Translations under genes and position numbers: made by a program
Source: Mermis nigrescens
Lineage: Eukaryota; Nematoda; Enoplea; Mermithida; Mermithidae
DNA length: 64,000 nucleotides
Assembly: GCA_036768485.1 (NCBI GenBank)
Contig: JAVLUZ010000145.1
Location: 1,746,785-1,810,784, forward strand
Direction: 5' to 3'
Shown: positions 57,401-63,049 of the stretch, in pieces
Position numbering within the stretch: the first letter of the stretch is position 1
Layout of the letters: every line of letters starts with the position of its first letter
Notes under the pieces: model-generated
Database searches by the model: none
Told to the model about the DNA's origin: nothing
What the model saw: only the letters and a program-made list of their open reading frames with translations

Positions 57401-57745
57401 ACGTGATGAAAGCCCCCTCCTACCCCTCAAAGATCACGTATATTACTAACTCGATACTGGAGAGACATTGTCATCGTCGGCCTGCACAGTCAAATAACAC
57501 TGAAGCGGATCCTGGCGTATACGAGCTACTACTTGCTTATGAGTTTCCCGCTGAACCGGGGCTCCATTGACCGCCAAAAGACGGTCATTTTGGCGGAGTC
57601 CCGCGAGTTGGGCGGGTGAGTCATCATCTACAGTACCTATGTACTGAATGCCTCGACTGCGCTCCGTATGCAAATCAAAACCGTACTCTTGATCAGGTCT
57701 AATTTTGACTAGGTGGCACAAACGAGCCTTAGACAGTTGAGTCAT
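36103..57745 (-). CDS. Nherf: NHERF/EBP50-like two-PDZ scaffold gene (multi-exon)
   Basis: Minus-strand gene built from exons A 57451-57745, B 54572-54765, C 52386-52868, D 44355-44449 (or to a stop at 44336), E 36290-36380 and F 36103-36224. A-B joins in phase 1, B-C and C-D in phase 0, E-F in phase 1, all with GT-AG borders. PDZ1 (residues ~8-92) has EYGFDL and the class I His69 in ETHKQVV. PDZ2 (~262-342) has DYGFNL and VDPGSVAQAAGL. The tail MSVAEVKQMIAQHKK ... EKYNIVRNL resembles the ERM-binding end of NHERF1 (SLAMAKERA ... ELFSNL). NHERF proteins link membrane transporters and receptors to ezrin/moesin under the apical membrane. The D-to-E link is inference: phases do not join directly, so at least one exon is missing. 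A read-through of exon C would instead stop at 52332. Confidence 0.72.
36290..36380 (-). CDS. NHERF-like exon E, linker
   Basis: The acceptor GACCTATTTCAG precedes 36380 and the donor CCG|GTCAGTG ends the exon at 36290. The 91 nt read PKPTPASRTRPVSMYAHN, then TCNSPARSIILS, and end in phase 1. A second frame is also open but would put a stop early in exon F, so the frame given is preferred. Confidence 0.6.
36388..37127. repeat. Repeats of an AGGTCAAAGGTCA-bearing unit
   Basis: AGGTCAAAGGTCA occurs at 36388 and 37017, with close variants at 36433 and 37115. A further copy lies at 35903, beyond the stop codon. The surrounding unit reads roughly 'gaaat.gttcagaggtcaaaggtcaaatacgaagtgg'. M6 and M1 pieces (36480-36790) interrupt the array. 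Confidence 0.65.
36547..36790 (+). mobile_element. M1 hAT MITE inserted in an M6 fragment
   Basis: Starts CGTAGGTGGGCGGC and ends near CGCCCACTTATAC. Left of it, 36515-36546 is the start of an M6 (TGCATGCACATAGGGGG...GTATTACC) whose remainder is missing. Confidence 0.75.
38076..39956. mobile_element. G2 hAT element with CTCCGG subterminal repeats
   Basis: TIR TAGGGATCGACCGGAG / CTCCGGTCGATCCCTA and perfect TSD ATTCCCAC (38068-38075, 39957-39964). Subterminal blocks are GGCTCCGGCCTCCGG-type repeats. Without the inner G3 it is about 0.66 kb. A short acidic frame (SDMEMEDEEIADDN, stop near 39661) may be a transposase-tail relic. Confidence 0.9.
38315..39525. mobile_element. G3 hAT element with GCGGGTGC subterminal repeats, nested in G2
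   Basis: TIR TAGGGATGCAGCGGGTG / ATCCGCTGCATCCCTA and perfect TSD GTGAACAC (38307-38314, 39526-39533). Subterminal blocks repeat GCGGGTGCGGGTG at both ends. The ~0.95-kb AT-rich interior has no long ORF. Confidence 0.92.
40020..40790. other. NHERF-like intron sequence without recognised feature
   Basis: AT-rich. A minus-strand open frame at 40344-40649 is poly-Phe/Leu low-complexity and not credible. I see no transposon ends. Confidence 0.4.
40800..41003 (-). mobile_element. M1 fragment
   Basis: Minus-orientation core and one end (GATGCCGCCCACCTACG). The other end is truncated at a CCCTGCCCCC tract. Confidence 0.78.
41085..41197 (-). CDS. Candidate extra exon of the NHERF-like gene
   Basis: Open minus-strand frame with the acceptor GCGGCTTCTAG at 41198 and a consensus donor CTA|GTGAGT at 41085. 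It reads VDFFHFYERVGTEFG, then NNADIQYKSNPDLHSEVQ. It starts in phase 1 and ends in phase 0, which suits exon E but not the phase-2 donor of exon D. No homology recognised, and it may be chance. Confidence 0.25.
41329..41493 (+). mobile_element. M3 hAT MITE nested in M2
   Basis: 165 bp, TIR CAGGCACGTAGCTG / CAGCTACGTGCCTG, perfect TSD GATCTAGG on both sides, formed from the M2 terminus. Confidence 0.95.
41733..41894 (-). mobile_element. M3 hAT MITE nested in M2, opposite orientation
   Basis: 162 bp, ends AGTGCACGTAGCTGG (mutated tip) and CAGCTACGTGCCTG, perfect TSD ATTTTGTG (41725-41732, 41895-41902). Confidence 0.93.
42272..42380 (+). mobile_element. M2 fragment, 5' half only
   Basis: CAGTGGCGGATCCAGAATTTTCC through 'ttaacccgaaaatcgctaaaa'. 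The right half is absent. Confidence 0.75.
42698..43088 (+). mobile_element. M4 element
   Basis: Starts CAGCCATGATCTGGGCGGG and ends CATGCTGCGCATGTACG. Interior 'gcactgtcagcaacgctaaaaa' and TTTGGCGCTTAGGGC (degraded hairpin). A second M4 tail fragment follows up to about 43310. Confidence 0.7.
43526..43721. mobile_element. M2 hAT MITE, short form
   Basis: Starts CAGTAGCGGACCTAAG and ends AAATCGCCCCCTG. Flanks GTTGAGGT / GTTGAGTA. Confidence 0.85.
44336..44449 (-). CDS. NHERF-like exon D, end of PDZ2
   Basis: The acceptor TGTTTACACAG precedes 44449. The frame begins DIIALVLKYPLHVTLLVV and continues TEDVHHYYCANKLT. This is the alphaB-beta6 end of a PDZ domain (compare NHERF1 DVVSAIRAGGDETKLLVV) and completes PDZ2 when joined in phase 0 to exon C. 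The frame can run to TGA at 44336-44338 or be cut at the donor AC|GTACGA (exon end 44355, phase 2). The second option is needed if exons E and F belong to the same transcript. Confidence 0.65.
   Translation of the reverse strand, partial: DIIALVLKYPLHVTLLVVTEDVHHYYCANKLTYDLTG
44522..44741 (+). mobile_element. M1 fragment lacking its 5' end
   Basis: Core from TTTTTCAAAGTTCAAAAAATG to CCCGCCCAGGTATT. The first ~40 bp of M1 are missing. Confidence 0.78.
44762..49031 (+). CDS. Small two-exon candidate gene inside the NHERF-like intron
   Basis: Exon 1 (44762-44818) starts at ATG, reads MSSIPPFLPDCCDVLENIQ and ends in a consensus donor CAG|GTAAGC. Exon 2 (48906-49031) follows the acceptor TATGTAGCTCAG, reads KVILRLKGRNKEFHEALSEN, then DSIFNYDSIQGSDISSELLPQ and a TAA. 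Both borders are phase 0, giving 60 residues with a leucine/isoleucine-spaced helix across the junction and an acidic, serine-rich tail. I do not recognise the family. It lies antisense within the C-D intron of the NHERF-like gene and its intron contains G4, two M1 pieces and an AAT array. Two short exons can look right by chance, and other exons may be missed. Confidence 0.4.
44943..45112 (-). mobile_element. M1 fragment
   Basis: Minus orientation: CACACGTGGGCGTAGAGG through the core to GCCATACCACAATTTTTAAG. One end is missing. Confidence 0.75.
45837..45927. repeat. Short GGCCCGG-rich palindromic element
   Basis: CAGGCCCGGCCCGGCTC ... GGCCGGCCCGGATACCC and GATCCCTG form a GC-rich inverted structure of about 90 bp in AT-rich DNA. 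Resembles the subterminal blocks of G1 and G2 brought together. Confidence 0.5.
46061..46948. mobile_element. G4 hAT element with GGTTCC subterminal repeats
   Basis: Ends TAGAATGTTCCGGTTCC and CGGCACATCCTTA. Perfect TSD GTGTACAC (46053-46060, 46949-46956). Both subterminal regions are arrays of GGTTCCGGTTC and GAGAACCGTCGGTTCC. The ~430-bp interior is AT-rich and non-coding. Confidence 0.85.
47303..47395. mobile_element. G1 terminal fragment
   Basis: TAGAGCTGTACTGGGGCGC then GGGGCCAGGTCC / GGCCTGGCCGGGACC repeats. Only one end is present. Confidence 0.55.
47435..48500. repeat. A-rich low complexity and (AAT)n array
   Basis: AAAG/AAAT-rich sequence, then an AAT array with a GAT cluster at 48368-48470. 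Open frames here are homopolymer-like and not genes. Confidence 0.85.
48576..48835 (+). mobile_element. M1 hAT MITE
   Basis: Starts CATAGGTGGGCAGCACC and ends ACGCCCACGTG. TSD CTTGAAAG / CTTGTAAG. Confidence 0.9.
49400..49780 (+). other. Unassigned 126-codon open frame
   Basis: The longest non-repeat frame in this part. It contains CKLCEQIFRYYDTYVTV and HWFCILDDFWVSD. It starts with TTG, has no clear splice borders and resembles nothing I know. The 10-kb surroundings are intron of the NHERF-like gene on the other strand. It could be an exon or an old transposon frame. Confidence 0.2.
50407..50651 (+). mobile_element. M1 hAT MITE
   Basis: Starts CATAGGTGGGCAGCACC and ends CGCCCACGTTTG. Flanks ATAACGAG / AATATGAG (5 of 8). 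Confidence 0.85.
50970..51345 (+). mobile_element. M4 hAT MITE
   Basis: Starts CATACGTGTTCTTGGGG and ends TGCTGTATATTCATGTACG. TSD CCACTTGC / CCACTTAC. Hairpin relic TTCGATGCTTCGCGCC. Confidence 0.82.
52386..52868 (-). CDS. NHERF-like exon C, repeat linker and PDZ2
   Basis: The acceptor GTTATTAG precedes 52868 and the donor TATAAG|GTTCGC ends the exon at 52386, both phase 0. The first ~30 codons are a Ser/Pro/Asn linker. Codons 31-93 are seven tandem 9-residue units. PDZ2 begins at PKWCRLIKHSK with DYGFNLMSEKRSGFFIDKVD and ends at IEPNTPYK. If the donor is not used, the frame reads on to TGA at 52332-52334 and PDZ2 loses its normal last helix and strand, which argues for splicing to exon D. 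Confidence 0.75.
52593..52778 (-). repeat. 27-bp coding minisatellite in the NHERF-like linker
   Basis: Seven 9-residue units: NGGLEAKTN, NFGPDAKTN, YDGFETKVY, YDGFEAKAN, NCDFDAQAN, CCGLEAKAD, NCGLEAKKP. Consensus x-x-G-[LF]-E-A-K-[AT]-N. The DNA repeats are in frame without indels. Confidence 0.92.
53247..53398. mobile_element. M4-related short element
   Basis: CACACAATGGCGTTGGGTC at the left and CCCCACAAGATCATGTATGG at the right, which is the inverted M4 start. In the B-C intron. Confidence 0.5.
53642..53847. mobile_element. M2 hAT MITE, short form
   Basis: Starts CAGGAGCGGATTTAGG and ends ATCCTAGATCCGCCACTG. Perfect TSD GCAAAACA. Lies in the B-C intron. Confidence 0.92.
53965..54346 (+). 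mobile_element. M4 element, left end eroded
   Basis: C-runs with 'agaaaagttttcgccctcc', then 'gagcatcgtaagaaacgcctaaaaac' and the tail GCATTTCCATGCTGCGC. A second, related fragment with GGTGGGGTGGGGATTCCC follows to about 54560. Confidence 0.6.
54572..54765 (-). CDS. NHERF-like exon B, inter-PDZ linker
   Basis: The acceptor TGGTTTTAG precedes 54765 and the consensus donor CAA|GTAAGT ends the exon at 54572. The 194 nt enter in phase 1 and leave in phase 0. Reads PLPHEIDTGDHVSADRSDYS, then a Ser/Pro/Asp-rich stretch ending QRYADQ. The only frame that fits exon A in phase 1 is fully open, while phase 0 would hit a stop. Low-complexity linker as expected between NHERF PDZ domains. Confidence 0.75.
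55519..55825 (+). mobile_element. M6 element missing its left end
   Basis: Begins near the hairpin CCGGCGCGAGCGCCGG and ends CTGACCTTGTGCACCTTT. Follows the M6 copy at 32541 closely. In the A-B intron. Confidence 0.7.
56166..56585 (-). mobile_element. M3 hAT MITE carrying a nested M1
   Basis: Ends CAGGCACATAGCTGG and CATAGCTACGTGCCTG. TSD ATGATCCG / ATGACCCG. M1 is inserted at 56299-56548. Confidence 0.9.
56299..56548 (+). mobile_element. M1 hAT MITE nested in M3
   Basis: Starts CATAGGTGGGCAGCACC and ends GCCCACGTGCG. Perfect TSD GTCCGGAC, the same site in M3 as at 8687 but in the opposite relative orientation. Confidence 0.93.
57451..57745 (-). CDS. NHERF-like exon A, start codon and PDZ1
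   Basis: ATG at 57743-57745 and an in-frame PDZ domain: ARLCHLVKIRPDQEYGFDLH, a GIQYIGTVDDDSPAQLAGL strand-helix region, DRLLAVNG, and ETHKQVVARI with the class I His69. It matches NHERF1 PDZ1 (ETHQQVVSRIR) closely. The donor CGA|GTTAGT ends the exon at 57451 in phase 1. A competing donor two codons earlier (CCA|GTATCG) would be phase 0 and does not fit exon B. No signal peptide, as expected for a cytosolic scaffold. Confidence 0.85.
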
Positions 57746-57999
57746 TCTAATGATAAGAAATAGCGCGTAGTTTTGAGTGTCGAGCCAGACGGTCAGTCAG
57801 TACTATGATGGAAAAATCGTATAATAACAAGATTCTGATTCTAGGGTGTAAAAAACAATGTGAATCCAGCGCTGGGCGACCCAAAGACGAAACTCGCGTT
57901 AGATTAAGAAGGTACATAGCACAGCTTAGCGGTGGCGGACTTAAATTAGGTACTTCGTTATTTCCTGTTTTTGTGCATTTGAAACAACGCCAATTGAAG

Positions 58000-58427
58000 C
58001 ATACAAGCACATAGGGGGAATAAGGGAGGTATTACCACCCCCGCTGAAGGGTCAGCCGGACAAGAACTGTTTGACGATTTTGAAGTAATTGAACGTTTTT
58101 TGTATCATTTTTGAGGTCAAAAGCAGTGAAAACGTCAAAATTTTTCCAGCGCTTCGCGCCAGATTAGTACTTTTAAGTACTTTTTACTCAAAAAGCGCGC
58201 AAACTTGATAAAATTTTTGCATTTTTTAGTGTTAAAAGTGATATAATGCAGTCAAAATGGACTAAACATGATTTTAAAATGCGATATTACCACGGATAAC
58301 GTTTTAAAGGCTATTTTTACCATTTTGATCGATGCAACAGCAAAAAAATCGTAAACGTTAAATTAACTGTTTTGAATTTTTGGGATCCCCGTCACTCGCC
58401 TGCCGACCCTGACAGTGTGCCCCTATG
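58000..58427 (+). mobile_element. M6 hAT MITE
   Basis: Starts CATACAAGCACATAGGGGG and ends GTGTGCCCCTATG. Hairpin AGCGCTTCGCGCC. TSD not recognisable. Confidence 0.75.
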
Positions 58428-58429
58428 CC

Positions 58430-59220
58430 CCACCACAGAATGAAATGTGCGAATGATGTTTTCTTGAACTTCCTCCTTTGCTTTTTTAGCCAAAAATCGC
58501 AAAAAAATTACGATATGTATTGCAAATCAATGAGAACAGGTAAAATACAGATAAGTACGACACAGTATGGTACAAAGTGATCGCTATTCATATGACTGCA
58601 AGGCGCTTAAGGACATTTAAAGTTTGCGCTGACACAAGCACTTTTTTTGGCTTTAAAACAGTCTTTAACTCTGATCTGAAAGATATTTGCGGAAGAGGAA
58701 CAAATAATCTCATCTGGGAGAGCACCCTATTGTGGAAAAGAGTATTTTTTGATATCTGAACGAAATTTATCACCTTCAAGTTTTGAACTATTCAAAGATG
58801 GAGTTTTGGATGATTGTAAAAGAGTGAAAAAAATCATCAGGATCTAAGTTGTATCAAACCATGAAAAAATTTATAAATTACATCTAAATAGAAAACAATT
58901 CCACGAAATTCCAGAGATTCTAATTCTAGAATCCGAAAAACGACGTTCATCTGATATACCAGTAAATTTAAGAATGCGTTTGGTAAAATATCGTTGTACA
59001 TTTTCGATGTTTTTATATTATATTTCTTATAAGGGTTCCAATTACTGTGTTAAATTCTAAAATAGGGCGAATAAATTGTTTGAACGCTAAAATTAAAGCC
59101 TGTGTATTCTTAATTTGAATTGATCGAATAATAATAACTGTACTGCAGAGGTTATATGCAGGAAATCAGATTTGTTCCGCGAGTTGTCCAACGAATTCTC
59201 ATCATATTTAAGGCATCTAG
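58430..59220. other. Upstream region without recognised feature
   Basis: A 60-codon plus-strand frame at 58577-58759 (TFFGFKTVFNSDLKDICG) is not recognised and lacks splice support. A fragment ending GGATACGGGCCTG at 59357 is an M5 right end. Confidence 0.4.
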
Positions 59221-59361
59221 GTAGCAAAATTTACAAAGTGTACAGCTCTAGTGGTCGTAAAACGTCTTTTTCATTTCATCCTTTGGTCTCCCTTATGTTC
59301 CTAAAAATTTTGGTCGTGCCCTTATCCCCTCGAAACAAAGTCCTGGATACGGGCCTGCCTA

Positions 59362-59748
59362 CATACAAGAAAAAGGGGGTGAGGGGTATTAGCACCCTAA
59401 ACTTTTAAGAACTGACAGCTTTACAGCGATTTTGGCCGAAAAACCATTGCTGAATAGCCTTTTTTGGGCTCAGAAATTAGCTATACAGCCTTTTTGGGCT
59501 CAGAAAACTAGCTATATAGCCTTTTTTGAGCTCTAAAATGCTATTTAGTTGTATTTTCTGACTTTCCAAAAGATATATAGCTATTTTATTGGCACCAAAA
59601 AGGGATTCATAGCTATTTTTAGTCCAAAAGAGCTATATAGCTATGCTTGTGAATCCAAAGAACTATAGAGCCCTTTTAACGAAGCACATAGCTATCTAGC
59701 AATTTTTGGTTTTCAACCCCGCTGAATGTTTGACTTCGCGCACCTTTG
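59362..59748 (+). mobile_element. M6-related MITE with internal 'agctatatagcc' repeats
   Basis: Starts CATACAAGAAAAAGGGGG and ends TTCGCGCACCTTTG. Perfect TSD CCTGCCTA (59354-59361, 59749-59756), created from an M5 end. The interior has about six 45-60-bp units around TAGCTATATAGCC. Confidence 0.82.
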
Positions 59749-60031
59749 CCTGCCTACGTATTCTAAATGCACATTCTTAGTAAGTATTTGGGTAAAAATC
59801 ATCCTAAATTGTCTTGCACACTAAATACACAAGTCATTGACTACAGTTCTGTTTTTGTTCGTGATTCGGGTGTATTAATTTCGCCAAACTTTAAATTCAA
59901 GGAGCATTATAGCAACATATTGATTAAAAAGGCTTTCTTGAGATATACCTTAACGTTTCCGTTTTTGTTCGTGATTTGGGTGTATTAATTTCGCAACAGC
60001 TAAAATTCAAGGAGTATTAAAGGAGTACATG

Positions 60032-60273
60032 CACACATGGGCGTGAGGGTTTGGGGGTATGCACCCCCCAAAAGTTTAAATACCCCCCAGAAATCAAAAT
60101 ACCCTCCCCCAGAAAATTTTTTTTGCTTTTTTAGCAATTTTTTGATGCCATTGGATAGTGCTTGACGAGAAACGTCGAAAAATGGTGTTTTTCGCCATAC
60201 AACCACTTTTAAGACAATTTTTTGACCTTTGAAAATTTTTTCACCCCCAGAATTTCGGTGCTGCCCACCTATG
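60032..60273 (-). mobile_element. M1 hAT MITE inside the LINE remnant
   Basis: Minus orientation: CACACATGGGCGTGAGG ... GCTGCCCACCTATG. TSD AGTACATG / AGTATATG. Confidence 0.9.
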
Positions 60274-60494
60274 AGTATATGTACTTAATTAAAAAGGCTT
60301 TTTGAGATCTATCTTAATCAGAAAATCCTTCTTTTCGTGTGATAAAAATAGTCTCGTTAAAAATAATATCTTCAGTGTTTACGTCAGACCGGTCCTTTAA
60401 TACTTTTGCGCTTTTTCCTCATCTATTAGTGATATAAATAGGCTTGAGGCTGGTCAGCATAAATTTACTAAACACATAATGGGATACCTATAGG

Positions 60495-61647
60495 CAGGCC
60501 CGTATCCAGGATTTTATTTCGGGGGGGCCGAAAATTTTTGAGACCAGATATTTCGAGAACCATTAGGAGATAGGCAAAAATAAAGACAGTTTTGAGCGTA
60601 TATCGGCGAGCTCTATACAACGGTGAAGAAAAATTTCAACAAAAAAATTGAAAAATTTTCACTTTATTTCATTTTGATATACAGCAAATTTATCATTCAA
60701 GCTGATTTCTCATCACCTAATCGGCGAATTATTTCTTATCTCTTGCCTTTGTACTTAATCATTGTGCTTTACAGAGAAAAACAATATGTATATTCGGCGC
60801 GAAGCGCCGAAAAAATTGACATGCTCTGCATATCAACCTCAAATTTGAGCGGTTTTGAGCGGACTAGAAGACAAAAAACATGTATAAACAATAGATACGG
60901 CGCGAAGCGCCGGAAAAATTTCATGTCTCCCATGTCATAACTCAAATTTGAGCTGTTTTGAGTGAGGTAGAAGGCAAAAACTATAACTAAACAATGAATC
61001 CGGCGCACAGCGCTAGAAAAAAATTGACATGCTCTCTATATCTAACTCTAATTTGAGCGATTTTTAGCGGTTCAGAAGACAAAACTATACGTAAACAATA
61101 AATTCGGCGCGAATCGCCGGAAAATTTTGAGTTTACTAGCTCAAAAGTACGCTAAAAACCTGTTTAGGCGCTGTTTCAGATGCACTTCGCTAATTTTTCA
61201 TTTTTCCCTTCGGGGGACCCTTGAGAGAAACAAAAATTTTTTCCCTATTTCGGGGGGAAGGCAGGCCCCCCCCCCCCCGCCCCCTGGATACAGGCCTGTT
61301 CCCATGTCATAACTCAAATTTGAGCTGTTTTGAGTAAGCTAGAAGGCAAAAACTATAGCTAAACAATGAATCCGGCGCAAAGCGTTAGAAAAAAATTGAC
61401 ATACTTTCTATGTCTAACTCAAATTTGAGCGATTTTCAGCGGATTAAAACAATAAATCCGGCGCGAAGCGCCGGAAAATTTAGTGTTTTCTAGCTCAAAA
61501 GTATGCTAAAAACCTGTTTTGGCGGTGTTTCAGACCAACTTCGCCAATTTTTCATTTTTCCCTTTGGGGGACCCTTGGGAAAAACAAAAATTTTTTCCCA
61601 TTTCGGGGGGGGGGGCAGGCCCCCCCGCCCCCCTGGATACGGGCCTG
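60495..61647. mobile_element. M5 hAT element inside the LINE remnant
   Basis: TIR CAGGCCCGTATCCAGG / CCTGGATACGGGCCTG and perfect TSD CCTATAGG (60487-60494, 61648-61655). The interior is a tandem of ~120-150-bp units, each with GGCGCGAAGCGCCGGAAAA. A right-end-like CCTGGATACAGGCCTG sits inside at 61284-61299, followed by a repeat of the last ~350 bp. Confidence 0.92.
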
Positions 61648-61803
61648 CCTATAGGTAATAATAGCCCCCTTTTGAGCGGCGAACGCCTTGAACAACTTAA
61701 CTGACTGATGTCGATTAGAATTACGTCCAGGCTTGTATCCAGGGGGATAGGGGGGGCTGTGCCTCCGAAACGAAGTTTGAGAATTATTTTTTCTCCTAAT
61801 CCC

Positions 61804-62730
61804 CATACACAGGCGCGAATTTAAGGGGGCGGGGGGGCGGCCGCCCCTCATTGGCCAAAAATGTTTGGCGAAATAAAGAATGGATATGCAATTTGCAATG
61901 ATTTTTGGCCGTACTTTCTTGGCGACCTGGAAGCCATTTTCCATTCTATTTTTGCAAAGTTTTCTTCTATTTTCAATCGAAAATTTCGATGTTTCGCATC
62001 AAATGCTATAAAAACAGGAAATCAAGCAGAAAATCATGCTTCTAGACGTCTATCCGCCTTAATTTCACAAATTTTCCGGCGCTACGCGCCAGATTTTTGT
62101 AAAAGTAAAAGAAATTTAATGATTTTCAGCACAAAATTGTCTAAAATTCTGAAATTTTTCGGAAAAATATTGCGTCAAAAGTGATGTTATGTAAAAGTAT
62201 ACAATGTAAAACACCGAAAAAACGCTATTTCGCGCGTCAAGGGCAAATTTTCGGACCTATTTTTGACTATTTTTGGAATAGCTGGGATACCGCCCCCCTT
62301 AGGAAATCCTGGATCCGCCACTGCCCATACATGATCTTGGGGGGTTTGGGGGAATTTCACCCCCGCAGAATCATTTTTCACCCCCGAAAAAATTTTCACC
62401 CCCCCCCCTAAAATTGGCGATTTTTCAAAAGTTTCCTAAACTTACCTGAAAATTGGTAGAAAAAGTCTTTTTAAGGGTTTTTGGCTATCTATTTGCTCAA
62501 AATCGCAAAAATTTTCGGCGCCTCGCGCCATATATTCATGTTTTAAGCGATATACTGGTCAATTTATTCGACTTTTTTCGAAATTTTTTTCCTGATTTCA
62601 TGCTCTAGAAGGATAGAGTATCGTCAGAAACGCCAAAAAACGATGTTTTTCAACGCGTACCGGCCATTTTTGGGTCCAAAAAGGGCACTTTAGGTTTGCA
62701 CCCCCAGAATTCCCATACTGTGCATGTATG
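61804..62730 (+). mobile_element. M4 hAT MITE split by a long M2
   Basis: Starts CATACA at 61804, resumes CATGATCTTGGGGGG after the M2 and ends CTGTGCATGTATG. Perfect TSD CTAATCCC (61796-61803, 62731-62738). Hairpin TTCGGCGCCTCGCGCC. Confidence 0.9.
61810..62323. mobile_element. M2 hAT MITE, long form, nested in M4
   Basis: Starts CAGGCGCGAATTTAAGG and ends CCTGGATCCGCCACTG. Perfect TSD CCCATACA (61802-61809, 62324-62331). Contains TTCCGGCGCTACGCGCC. Confidence 0.92.
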
Positions 62731-63049
62731 CTAATCCCCCATTTGTTTTTTTTAGCCAAAACTCGCAAAATTAATTCAGCGCTTAGCGCCGAATTTAAGA
62801 ATTATAATCAAGTCTATCTACTCCCAATTAAGCGGTTTAAACACTCCATTTTTAGTCTTAGCGTATTTTGTGCCTTTGTCTTCTGTGTTACACAATTTTG
62901 ATATTCGTTCAAGAGTTTCCATTGTTCTTATAACAAGTTACCAGTCATATTCTTATAATGCAAGCAGAAAAGCTGAAAATCTGGTGAAAATTTATAGTAC
63001 ACCCTTTACTAGTAAACAAGTCCAAACTCGCTGAAATAACGAAGCTAAT

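Larger units (their letters stand above)
59770..61727 (+). pseudogene. LINE reverse-transcriptase C-terminal remnant, split by two MITEs
   Basis: Frames VRDSGVLISPNFKFKEHYSN, then after the M1 copy KNNIFSVYVRPVL and INRLEAGQHKFTKHIMGYL, then after the M5 copy NNSPLLSGERLEQLN. These follow the order of the thumb and post-RT region of Jockey/CR1-type non-LTR elements (xxLGVxIDxxLxFxxH ... IExVQRxFTKRIxG). The VRDLGVLIS segment is partly duplicated before the M1. Stops and frameshifts are frequent. Not a functional gene. Confidence 0.65.

Noticed and set aside
8750..60230. Many 60-100 codon frames reading like MVVWRK...STIHWHQKIAKK or its complement
   Set aside because: All lie in M1 copies and are the same repeat read in several frames. 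No conserved codon pattern and no plausible protein.
7070..62323. Gly/Pro-rich frames from G- and C-runs in M2, M4 and M6
   Set aside because: They arise from homopolymer tracts inside MITEs and differ between copies by frameshifts.
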